Below, in pieces: positions 10,919 to 21,499 of a stretch of 64,000 nt of DNA (the first letter of the stretch is position 1; the number at the start of each line of letters is the position of its first letter). The notes below the pieces were generated by a model. It did no database searches. It was not told where the DNA came from and worked only from the letters and a program-made list of their open reading frames with translations. Source of the stretch: Nymphaea colorata (Eukaryota; Streptophyta; Magnoliopsida; Nymphaeales; Nymphaeaceae). Where the stretch lies: positions 32,585,706 to 32,649,705 of the forward strand of contig NC_045139.1 of assembly GCF_008831285.2 (NCBI RefSeq). Reading direction: 5' to 3'. A program made the translations under genes and the position numbers.

Positions 10919-11492
10919 ATGAGCTCGGGTGTTGCGAGAGGCTCGGGTGTTGCGAGAGGCTGTAGCAGTCCCACTGGCTTCATCGTTTCGTATTTGTTCC
11001 TTTGGCTAGTAGAAGGTTTAGCGCATCCTTCTGTAGTTAGCTTCCACTCCTTCGTGCCCAGCAATTTTATCATTGTGGATTTTATCATTGTGGTAGTGCT
11101 CCAAGAGCCTTGGGGCAGAGAGGTTTCTAGTGGTATATAAATGCACCTGTGTGATACAAATAAGGTTCCCTCCATGCGTATCCTTATATCTTAAGAGGGT
11201 TAACTGTGCTCGAACTGAGGCAGCTTCCTGATGCTCTCGTAGGATCTGATCCCACAACTGAGTATTAGGATCTGATCCCACAACTGAGTATGTACTTGAG
11301 ACAAGGTTCGCAGGCTGGGCATCGGTGTTGTATTAATCTGGAGACGCTGTCAGCTGCAGCGCATCGGTGTTGTATTAATCTGGAGACGCTGTCAGCTGCA
11401 GCGTTTTCCTTTCCCTTACGGAAGTGTACCTCAAAATCGAAGCCTATTAACTTGAGAAACCATTTCTACAAGTGCCGGTGTCAGTGCTGGTG

Positions 11493-11714
11493 TCAGTGCT
11501 GGTTGTTGCAGGCAGTATTTGAGACTATACTAAGACTTTGATGATCTGTTAGCACCACAAATCGCTGTCCTAGGAGGTAATGTTTCCACTTGATGACTGC
11601 GAAGACGATGGCAATCAATTCCCTTTCATATGCTGACCTGCTGCTGAAGGTGACGCCCATGGCCTTAATGAAATAGGCTATGGGGTGGTTGTTTTGGCTG
11701 AGGACAGCACGCAC
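11493..11714 (-). pseudogene. Gypsy RNase H region
   Basis: Reads VLSQNNHPIAYFIKAMGVTF, then RSAYERELIAIVFAVIKWKH and YLLGQRFVVLTDHQSL. This is the conserved RNase H start of Ty3/gypsy pol, with the E of the catalytic set visible in YEREL and D in LTDHQSL. It is the best-preserved protein block of the element; the left-arm equivalent is frameshifted. Confidence 0.85.
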
Positions 11715-13536
11715 CTAGGTTTGATGCGTCTGACTCCACCGTGAAGGGTTGTTAGAAATTGGGTAATTGTAAGACAACCAGCTTCAACCTTTGGAAGGCT
11801 TGGTTTGCCTTCTCAGTCCACACGAACAGCTAGTGTGCCGTAGCCATGGACAAACTTAGGGAAAAAACCTGTGAGTCCCAAGAAGGCGTGGTAGGGTGTT
11901 CCCCATTCTTTGACTGGCTCCGACCTTTTCTTCTTCCATGCTAACCTTGCCCTGATCACGTGGGCCCAGATCTCCCTCTTACGGAATGAGCACTTTGAAG
12001 GCTTCGAGATGATTTTGTTGTAGAATGTTAAGCACAACTCGTAGGTGCTGTCAAATTTAGAGAAGAGGAGTGCTCCCTGCAGCTCCACCATAGGAATGGG
12101 GTTGGCAACGCGGTACTGGCGACACAAAAAGGGCTCTTGGCTGAATAACCCCTGTTCCATCCTTCTGTGATCGACTATAGCGGTAAGCCACCTGGACTTA
12201 ACGGGTCCTTTTCCCTGTCCTTTTCCCTGTTGCAGTTCTATGCGGTGAGTTGTTGCCAAGGGAGCAATCTAGTGGGCGGCAAGAAAACCTGCTGAAACTC
12301 CTGTAGAAGATCATCGAGGGCAGGGATTCAGGGATTTTGTCCCCTGCACTCGGGATTCACTACTCTCTTGTTTGGACAGAAGGTAGCAGCTGGTCCTTTG
12401 AGGAGACGCATGGCAGACTTTTCTTCTGGGAACTGCCCCTAGTGTTAATTTCTCACATACCCTGGCCCATGGAATTTCATCTTCATGCCAACAAAATCCC
12501 AGACTACTTCCTACTTCCCCAAGGTCGCGCAATGGGCTCCAGCCATAGCGAGTGGACATGGAAGCTATGGCCCTGTATTTCAAGTACTGCTTCCTGGTGG
12601 CATTTACCCCTGCATTTGAGGGTACTGGCAGCATTTACCCCTGCATTGCACCGCAGGCAGATTTTTCGTAAATGAAGTTTTGCGTTGATCCGGTGTCAAA
12701 CACTGACCCTTCAGTCGCCCTTCAATCTTCATCCCCTATGAGCGCATGCAGTGAAATCTCTGGTGGTGTCTCCTATGCCAGGCAGGGCACAGCCCTGAAA
12801 TCCCTGGTGGTGTCTCCTATGCCAGGCAGGGCACAGCCCTGGCCCCTGGCGCAACTAGATGTTGTGATCACTTGAAGTGCTTCATCCTCTGACCATGTTA
12901 ACTAACATTCTTGGTAGTTGACCATAGATCCCTTCTGCTTGATTGTGGACAGTTCGACATTGAATTGCCAAAGGTCCAAAATAGGATTTCATGGCATCGA
13001 CTAGCCCATAGCCCATCCCATCTTGGTTTGCATTGCTGCATCACCAGTACCACCTGATAACAGATCCGTCAAAGTGGATGGCGGTGTGGCCCACCCTCTG
13101 CTCACCGGTGATTCCATGGCACTCAAACAACTCACCGGTGATTCCATGGCACTCAAACAACTGCTCGGCCTAGAAGTTCCAACTCAGGGGTGGAGCCTCT
13201 AGAATCATGGGAAGTCCATTCTAGGCTGCTTCCAGCGCCGGTTCCTCTGTTTCCACCGTCGAACTCAGAATCGGGCGATGTCGTCAGAATCGGGCACATC
13301 GCCTGAGGGAGGTGGGGGTCAAGGATGAGGGGACTCACCGTGTTCGGTAGTAGGCGACCCCAATCCACAACTCATCATCATCACTAAGGCGCCCATGCCA
13401 TATGCTATCAACCGTATCAATAGAAGCATCTTAACCTCCTAACCAAGTCAAGTCAAAATAAACATCAAATACAAATTACTTGCGACTCATATGCTTCTAC
13501 ATTAGTCCCTACCAAGACTACCAAAAAACTTCACGA

Positions 13537-13537
13537 T

Positions 13538-13603
<66 letters not shown>
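13537..13603. repeat. (CT)n(TA)n microsatellite
   Basis: A CT run followed by about 26 TA repeats, inside the part of the right arm (13,370-14,340) that has no left-arm partner. Confidence 0.95.
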
Positions 13604-13607
<4 letters not shown>

Positions 13608-15976
13608 ATGCACATACAACACATCCAACATATCAATTTGACATTTATTCAGAAGGCTTTGGCTCAAAATGCAGTCATGGAGTTATTTTCAGAGTAACTT
13701 TCTTTTACTCCTGCCATTCTGCCACGAAAGGTGGAAGTGGTACTCTTCTCTTTTCAGGTAAAGTAGGCGACCACACAGGTAAAGTAGGCGACCACAGGAG
13801 AGCTCAAATAAATGCAATGGATTTGTAATAGAAAGTGGAAACAACAGAATGAGAATTTTACATTAGCAGCAATAACTTGGTTAAGGAACACTTTGTGTGC
13901 AGAAGACTTTGTGTGCGGAAGACATGAGCAGGATCCATGAGATATAAGCACTTATGCTTTAAGAATGGTGCTACCACACTCCACTGACTTGAAAATTTTA
14001 TGTCAGGTATGCTAGTAGAAATACATGGTGTTGACACTAGATCATGAACGACATCCTTGGACATTGACACTTTCAACTTATTGCAGCAAAAATTTATAAT
14101 ACAGAACTTCCTCAGTGTCATGGGATTCTTCCACACTCCTCATATCGAGGATCTTTCCAGTTTTACTTCCCGTAGAAAACAAAAATTTCAAATTTCAACC
14201 TTCTCCTTAAAAGAATACTACAGATAAAACTCTCCTTAAAAAGAATACTAATGATAACACGATGAACAAATATTTGGGCTAAAAACTTTTGGAAAATGAC
14301 ATCAAATGATACGATGGAGTCTCTCATTTCCCATGAGTGACCCATGTAATGGGTTATGGTGGGATGTAAAAGAGTAGGCTAAGGTCCTCTACAAAAAAGG
14401 AAAAACCTAAAGGCTGCAAGTCCTTGGTACATATGGGGTTGAATAAGGTTCCCCAGATAGAGATAGTTGGAACGAAAAGTTTCTTTTTCCCAAAAGTAAG
14501 CTTAGGAGTAGTCGGCCTAATCAGGAAATTTGCAAAATCATTTGACAAAAAAAAAAAAATAACAGCAAGGAAAGTAACACATACTTCAAGAGAGTAACTG
14601 CAAGTTTGGAAAGAATGCTAAAGAATAGACCACAAAAATAAAAAGTGAGCACCAAGCACGAGTTGCAAGATTGCTCAAAATATCTTCACCCCTAAAAAAT
14701 TTCCTTATTATTCCCAAATACATGCTGTAAGGAGAGAGGGAGACATGGTGAGCACCTGCAGCTAAAATTGAGAGGGAGAGGGAGAGGCGGGGGTGTGGAT
14801 TGATGTAGGTAAGGGGAAAGCCAAACACCCAAATGCCAAAATCAAACACATGACCAAATTAGCTGTTCAGATTGGAAAAAAAAACGCATGTGAGACTCCC
14901 AATCAACGCCCAAATCCCAAAATCAAACACATAAATAAAAAATCTCAAACCAAATGGCCCAACAAAAACGAACAAACTCAAATCCCAGTCATTGCCTGGC
15001 TGAAAGACACCTTTTGCAGCCTGCATTAGTTTCATGCAAATCAACTTGGATTACAACTTTGTTGCCAACTCTAATAAAAACTTGAATTAGACAAAGCGAT
15101 CAAACTCCCATCCAATGGAGATAAGTACAGAATTGGTATTTCAAAACCACTGAACATCCACAAGAACACTGATGAGTTGTGCTTTAAACTTTGATATCAT
15201 CAGAAGACACTCAAAATGTAAACAGAAAAAAATACTAATAATAAAAGAATAAAAGATAACGACTCTTACAAACCCTTGAAGGATATGCTGGGTCATCAAC
15301 CGGTCGTACCTGCGGAAAGAGACGATGGACCCAACCATTGATTGGACCAAAGCCATGCGAATATGCGATCGATCAAGATACCCACATCCACTTTGACTCA
15401 ATTGCGATCGATCAAGATACCCACATCCACTTTGACTCAATTGGAACGTACCAATTCCTAGTCCCCTTTCTATCCTCTGGCTCCAACCATTTTGCCTACA
15501 TGAGTCTACGTGGATCGTTTCAGAACCAACCAAGGTTTTTGGATGGGTGTCGCTCGCTCCAACCGAGCCTGGGAACTTCACTGAACTCACTATAGATCTC
15601 ACGAGTCTCACCACATGTCAGACTCACAGTTTCCACATCCATGTCGCATCTTTTCCATGAAAAGTTTTTGTCAATGAAACTTTTTCTGATGCATAGTGAC
15701 TTACCTCTTATACATTTACAATCTAGTTCTGTGATTGTAGAAAGGCCACTCTCCGGGTGAGATTTGAATCAAGATGATAAGTCCGAATGTATGGGTCCAG
15801 CAACATGCATGTGAGCCAGCGATTCCCACATTTAAACAACAAAATCAGCCTTACTCGTTCTCAAATATTTTGTACATTTCATAAAAAGTAGTGCACATGT
15901 AGAACTTCCATCTTATCTACCATAACATTAAACACTCCGGATGATTCTAACGTAATCACAAAAAATAATTCTTGAA

Positions 15977-16113
15977 CTATGATTGCATTGAAGGACTAGC
16001 CTGTCTCAGATCTTCAATTTGTGCTCCAACTCCACAATACTCTTCAATTTGTGCTCCAACTCCACAACACTCTGGATGCATCTGGCCTTTAATTTCTCCA
16101 AAAGCACCTACTC
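15977..16113 (-). other. Possible 3'-terminal exon with internal tandem duplication
   Basis: After an acceptor-like ttgatggtag, the minus strand stays open for 45 codons to TAG. It reads VGAFGEIKGQMHPECCGVGA and ends DLRQASPSMQS. A 30-bp direct duplication (16011-16040 and 16041-16070 on +) adds exactly ten codons without breaking the frame. The family is unknown and no upstream exon was convincingly joined. Confidence 0.3.
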
Positions 16114-19100
16114 CTACCATCAACAACTTGAAACAAAATGAGAACAAAGCAAGCACTAACCTAGAGGAGTAAGAACCTAACTCTAAGCTAGACCTAGTAA
16201 ATATTTTAGTTTACCTTCTAACAACATACTTAAAACAGAAAAAAACCAAAATAAACCTACTCTCTAAACTAAACTAGACTAAGGGTAGATGGCAACTGAG
16301 TGTAAACAGACTTAGATGATGAACAAAGAAGCCTAAATGACTTTAACTTAAAGTTGTCCCACACACACATTAGCTGAACTCCAATCATACTTAAAATCAG
16401 AACTCAATTTTGGTAATTTTGAAACTTGATTTGGAAGAAGACGTTGAGATTCTGCTGCAAGCAATCTATTCACATAAACTATGCAATCACCAGGTCAAAT
16501 CAGATTCCTTGCAAAAAAAATTAAACCCAGTTAACTATGATTTCTTTCAGTTCTTAAAACACTATTACACTAGATATGCCGTTGAAAAGCAGGTTGAAGA
16601 CACCCAGTTAAAGATGGAATAATGGTTCAGGTTAGGCATGTCTTTCTTAAAATAGAGGAGATGATGGAGCATCACAAGAGGTTTTGTGTATTCAATTAAT
16701 GTACTAGTAGCTTGGTAATGGAAGGGCCAACATTTTTTCAAGACCAAAGGGGGATTGGGTTAGTTTCTCTTACACCCGAAAGACCAAAAAATATAACAAG
16801 AGATGTCAAGCCTTTAGTTTGAAATAGTTCATAAATCATCCATTAACTCATAAGCTTGAGTGCTCGTGTTGTGCAAATAATATGAGCATCATTTTTACTC
16901 ACAGTACCATACAAGCATCAGGATCCATTTCACATCAATGTTGTTGAATCTCTAGAAGGGATCTCCCTCAATTTCCAAAATATGAACATAAAGGAATGGT
17001 CTTCAGCATCTTAGGAAATCAAAAAGAGGAGTAGAATTGACACCAAAATCGCACATCTGCAAAAGATTGTCGCATTCAATTTCTGCAAGTTCAGCCATCA
17101 TGCCTTTCATTTCTTGACAGATACCTTTTGCTTTTTCATTTCTTTTCTTTTTTTTTTCTTTTTTTTTCTTTCATTCTTTTGCATTTGGTTTGCCTTTTGA
17201 TTTTATTTTTCAGGCTGACCTTCACCTTTGAGGGAATACCTCACCACCCCAAAGGCTACTACGAAGCTCCACCACTTTGGTGGTTATATGTAGTTTTGTG
17301 ACGTATCCAACCCGCTTCACCTTGCAGGCTTTCAACGATCCAAAAGTTCATAAGTCGTTATCTTCTCGGCATAGACATAAATCAGCTATATGCCTACCCG
17401 GTACTCTTGATTACCGACCTAGAGGAACAACTACACAAGCCCCGAGCCCATCCCTCAACTCTCATTTTGCTACCTGTCAAGATTTTACAAAGCATCACGA
17501 CTTCTCTCGTAGAGTATTCTCCTGCTAAATCCTTGCAAATGCTTAATTAGCGGAGTCAATAGCATTTCCTATTCTCGACTTTCTCAGCTTCATAGGATTT
17601 TTCCTCATTGTTCATACTCAGGATTTTTCGAGTTTTCCTCTTCCATTGATTGACAACAAAAATTTGAAATTTTCTCCTATTACTCGAGGATGTACTAAAA
17701 ATAAAATGAAGGCATATCATTGTGTGAAAAAATACTTCTAAAACATTTTTAAGCAAGATAGAAAAGTTCTGTTTTAGAAATGATCTTGACATCAAATGGA
17801 ATATCTCTTTCGAGGTAGAAACACTTTTCGCTCTAAAGAGAAGGGTGCTTGCAAAACTAGATGGGTTGACTAGGTAAAAAATGAACTACATCAATTCTCT
17901 TATGGGCAGTGATGAAAGGTGACAGATAACATGCTAGATCAGATAAGGAGTTTCAGATCCAAACGAACAGCGATTTAAATGCAGATGCCTGAGCCTGAAC
18001 TAAATTTGATAACCAATCTATCAAATCTGAATATGATCCCAAGTACATTTGATGCTCTAACTAAGGCTTTCCATTGAACAAAAACGTGCTCCCATAAATG
18101 ATATCTAATTTTGACAAAGAATTCCGTTGGTCAAATATTATGATGTGTGAGAACAAATTAAATACAGTCAACGGTATCAAGCAATGAGAACAGAATCAGA
18201 TGCCAAACATGCTTTGACAATTACATGTTTGGCTCTTCCGAAAGACCTATTGTGATACCTCGAGAGGCAACCATTGAAATATTGGGAAACGGCTTCCCAA
18301 GAGTTGATATGTATTGCTGTCCTCCTAGTAATACAACTGGATGAACCTGCACAAGCCACAAATGTCAAAAGATTAATGTGACACAAAGGAAGCATGACAA
18401 TGACAATACCATCCAGATAAATAAAATAATACTGAAATTACAAAATCTAAGTAAACCAATCACAAGTAGCAGTCAAAAATATAAAGCACACATACATGGG
18501 CATTTTGAGGAGCACAAAATACAAGTGATCAACAAGGAGAAAAAAGAATTAATGGGTAAGCCTAAAATTGAACCGACAGATTCCAACCTACTCTTTGTCC
18601 TACTTGATTCAACACCAAAAGAGAGACACAAACTAGGACACACACAAAATACTAAAAGCACCGGTTCGAATGGGTATCATCCTGAAAAAATTAGATATGA
18701 GACAGTTTGGCATGTTGAAGGCCGTTCCCAAACATGGATGCAACAAAAGCAACAACCAAACTACCGGTGTTTTAGGGTGGGGAAATATGAGACATGATAA
18801 TTTAAAAAACAACCAAGGTTTCCCATTGCATGTTCTAGAATGCATTGGCCGTATTGATACAACAGAAGAAAAAGGGGGCAAGGTGAGAGACAATAAACAC
18901 CACAACTAAGAAAGAGGCCAAAACGAGGAGTTCTGCTTTCCTCATTCAACAACGGGACAAAATAAAGAATGAAACGAAAGAGAATTAACTGAACAAAATG
19001 CAAAAGTATTAACCAAGAATATTAGCTAAAAGAAGAAGAACATCAGACTGAGATAGCAGGAATAAGAGACGGAGAGAAAGCATGAGAGAGAGAGAGAGAG

Positions 19101-20303
19101 AGAGAGCGCACCTAGCAGCTGGGGTTTTGCTACTGCAGAAAAGTGCTCTAGGGGAGGAGGGGGAGGAGACATGCTGCTGCACTGTGGTGGAGAGGAGGAG
19201 GGGAGCTGCTGCCGCATGGTGAAGAGGAGGATGATCCAGGGAACCATTCACGAAACGTGCGAGCCTAACGGGCAGAAATTTTTGTGAGATGGATTGTTAC
19301 GGTAAGTGCTTTAATTAAGTAAGATACGCGGTTTTTTTTTGGACGGTGATGAAGTGTTACGGGGAAGGCCTTGTATATGTTTATGGAAACATGGATAAAT
19401 GTTTTAATTTATTTTCAATTTTATTTAAATGTTGCTTTGGATCTGAACTTTCTCTGAGATGAATTCTTCTTTTGCTTCGTGTGTTTAAGTTTTTGGCTTG
19501 TAATTGCTTTAGTTGCCATTAGCACATTCAATTTAGATTTGATCCAAATTATGAAGGAAACTCTGGAACCATTGAGAATCCGGTTCGTTTTAGACAGAAC
19601 TGGATGTGGGTCATGTGTTCATTGGATTTTCAGTTTGAGAGCTGATCTGACCATTCAAAAATTAGATTATATTGGGAAATCAGTAATCGGTCCAAATACA
19701 AGTTGCTTTTCCAGATCTGAAGAAGAAGCTAAGAATCGCTTGGGGTCAAAACAAAGACCTTCCTTTGACCTAGATCCATTTTGGTTGGCATTAATTTGGA
19801 TCCATAACCTAACCCGAGTCTCTATCTTAGATCCAATAAAGTGTTTTGGATCAGATTGTGGTCTATATCCAGACATTCAAACTCATACCCTCTTCCATCT
19901 AAACTGGATTTGTAGTTCTCGATCCAATCAAGTGTATCTTTCTAGATCCAAATAAAGAACCATGGGTCAAAAGTGAGTCGGAATCTGATTTTCTCGCGAC
20001 TCGGGTCCATTTGGTTTAAGATTGAACTTGGATTTGAATATGGGTTTTGGATTAGACCTTGAACTGAATTGATCCAATAAAGTAAAATGGATCGTGTTTG
20101 GGTCATCTAGGGCCCCAAAGTAACTTTAATTGGAGCTTACTGCAATAATCTCGCCTTTTCCAAATGAAATTTTAGTTAGGGAAACGTGTATAAAACATCA
20201 AACCATTAACTATATATTATGATTGTTATACATAAAGATTACTATTGCTGTTGCTACTAATAATTTGTTATACATCCCGCATGATTTGTTATCTATTCTA
20301 ATA

Positions 20304-20306
<3 letters not shown>

Positions 20307-20352
<46 letters not shown>

Positions 20353-20438
20353 CACTATATATCTGTGCAAGAAATTTCCTAGGTCAATATATATACATGT
20401 AGATATATACTTGATCAATAATATATGTGTAGGTATAT

Positions 20439-20482
<44 letters not shown>
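20307..20482. repeat. TA and GA microsatellites
   Basis: Pure TA repeats at 20307-20350, then a TA run merging into a GA run at 20432-20482. The tyrosine/isoleucine and arginine/glutamate 'proteins' read across them are artefacts. Confidence 0.95.
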
Positions 20483-20489
<7 letters not shown>

Positions 20490-20770
20490 AGGGGTGATAT
20501 GTCATTGTTACATGTATCATTTACGAGATAAGTGAGTTATTTCTCAGGTATAATATGGCAAAATTATATTTTTCAAGAAAATCTAAGGATTTTTTTTTTA
20601 AATAAAAAACTTAAAAATCCTAAAAATTAGGTAAAAAAAATAAATAAAAAATAATAATAAGACACTGGAAAATGATTAAATAAAATCATACACATGATAG
20701 GATGTGAATAAAAAATAGTACATTGAAAGTAAATAATAGCCATATGTAGGATTTACAAAATAATAAATCT

Positions 20771-21484
20771 TGTTGGTCCCCATTTTAAGCCCAATCTACT
20801 CATTCTCATGATAAGAAGGCTGAGTTAATGAGTTAATGCCATGGGTTAGGGTTGCGTATGGGAATATTACCTTGCACAGATCCGATCGTCGCCCTTTTCT
20901 TCTTTTATCATCATCCACGTTATAGTGTTCGTTGGTGAGGAAATGAACTAAACTAGCGTGCCAAAACCTCTTGTATCTGCTGCTGTGATAGGATCCTCCG
21001 TTTTGTTTTCATATTTTTTTTACTTACGGTTTGTGCATTATAGGATTGTTTTTTGAAACTTCGCTCTTTCCTTGTTTTTCTCCTCTTCAAATCATTGTTG
21101 TGTTGTCCACTGCTTTGCAGGATCTGTCTGTTGGATAGTGACCATTGAGCCCTATCCGGATATCTAGTAACTGCTTAATCTAAAACTGTTCCTAAAAAAT
21201 CTTCCAAGGAACCGCAGCTAGGGTTTGGGGAAAACTGAAGGGGCTGGACTATATATTCCTAGCAAGCTCTCTTGAACATCATCAATCTTGAGCAGCCCCT
21301 TCGAAGGAAACCCCTAAAACTAATGTCTGCTTCTTCCTCTTTCTCTTGCACTGGTTCTGTTTCTCTCCTTTACAGAGGTAACCGTTCGTGACTGCTGCAC
21401 TTGGTTGTGGAGAACACCTAACAAAGGAGACGACGTTCAACCTCCGAACGTGCAACTTCCACTGCTACAAGATTTGACCCAACA
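20771..21484 (+). mobile_element. Well-formed LTR of an LTR retrotransposon (714 bp)
   Basis: The sequence starts TGTTGGTCCC and ends TTTGACCCAACA, giving matched inverted ends TGTTGG/CCAACA. It is followed after one base by a primer-binding site. Its content (long untranslated, CT-rich 3' half) fits a copia-type or short non-autonomous element. No gag or pol follows and I did not see a second LTR in the window, so it is a truncated 5' end. It is unrelated to the chromovirus LTR (3139-3458). Confidence 0.8.
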
Positions 21485-21485
21485 G

Positions 21486-21499
21486 TGGTATCAGAGCCT
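21486..21499 (+). other. Primer-binding site for initiator tRNA-Met
   Basis: The string TGGTATCAGAGCCT lies one base after the LTR end. TGGTATCAGAGC is the complement of the 3' end of plant initiator tRNA-Met, the usual primer for copia and many gypsy elements. This fixes the LTR boundary and its + orientation. Confidence 0.9.

Larger units (their letters stand above)
9355..14870 (-). mobile_element. Right arm of inverted duplication: degenerate Ty3/gypsy chromovirus
   Basis: Reading down the minus strand: protease with active-site D-T-G-S (12,697-12,686), RT fragments (12,259-11,813), RNase H (11,714-11,493, SYLVTDHQS-type block), integrase zinc region (about 11,200-10,990, GHEGVEANYRRM), integrase core (10,918-10,589, VVVDCLSKYTHF), integrase tail (10,592-10,190, WAEFSYNTGW and TPFEAVYGKPPPDA), chromodomain (about 10,010-9,930, TTEWLIEWTHCEDIPATWE), polypurine tract and LTR. 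It mirrors 1-3660 but is 1.8 kb longer. About 1 kb at 13,370-14,340 has no partner on the left. The chromodomain places it among chromoviruses. Frameshifts and loss of the RT catalytic block make it dead. Confidence 0.85.
14871..20770. other. Gene-poor stretch with exon-like islands
   Basis: No gene is recognised. Several minus-strand open segments have splice-like borders: 15011-15070 (reads GNKVVIQVDLHETNAGCK), 15977-16113 (46 codons ending in TAG, reads VGAFGEIKGQMHPECC) and about 18,220-18,344 (reads VHPVVLLGGQQYISTLGKPF). An ATG at 19247 opens a Ser/Pro-rich frame ending at a donor at 19112. I could not join them into one convincing gene. The block 19,560-20,110 is rich in GATCC motifs. 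The block 20,140-20,770 is very AT-rich, with long TA and GA runs (20,307-20,350 and 20,432-20,482). Confidence 0.4.

Noticed and set aside
19026-19251. Possible transit-peptide first exon on the minus strand
   Set aside because: The most plausible peptide frame begins with GTG; the ATG frame (19247) is Ser/Pro-rich low complexity and no second exon joins convincingly.
20293-20520. ORFs rich in Tyr/Ile and Arg/Glu
   Set aside because: Read-through of TA and GA microsatellites.
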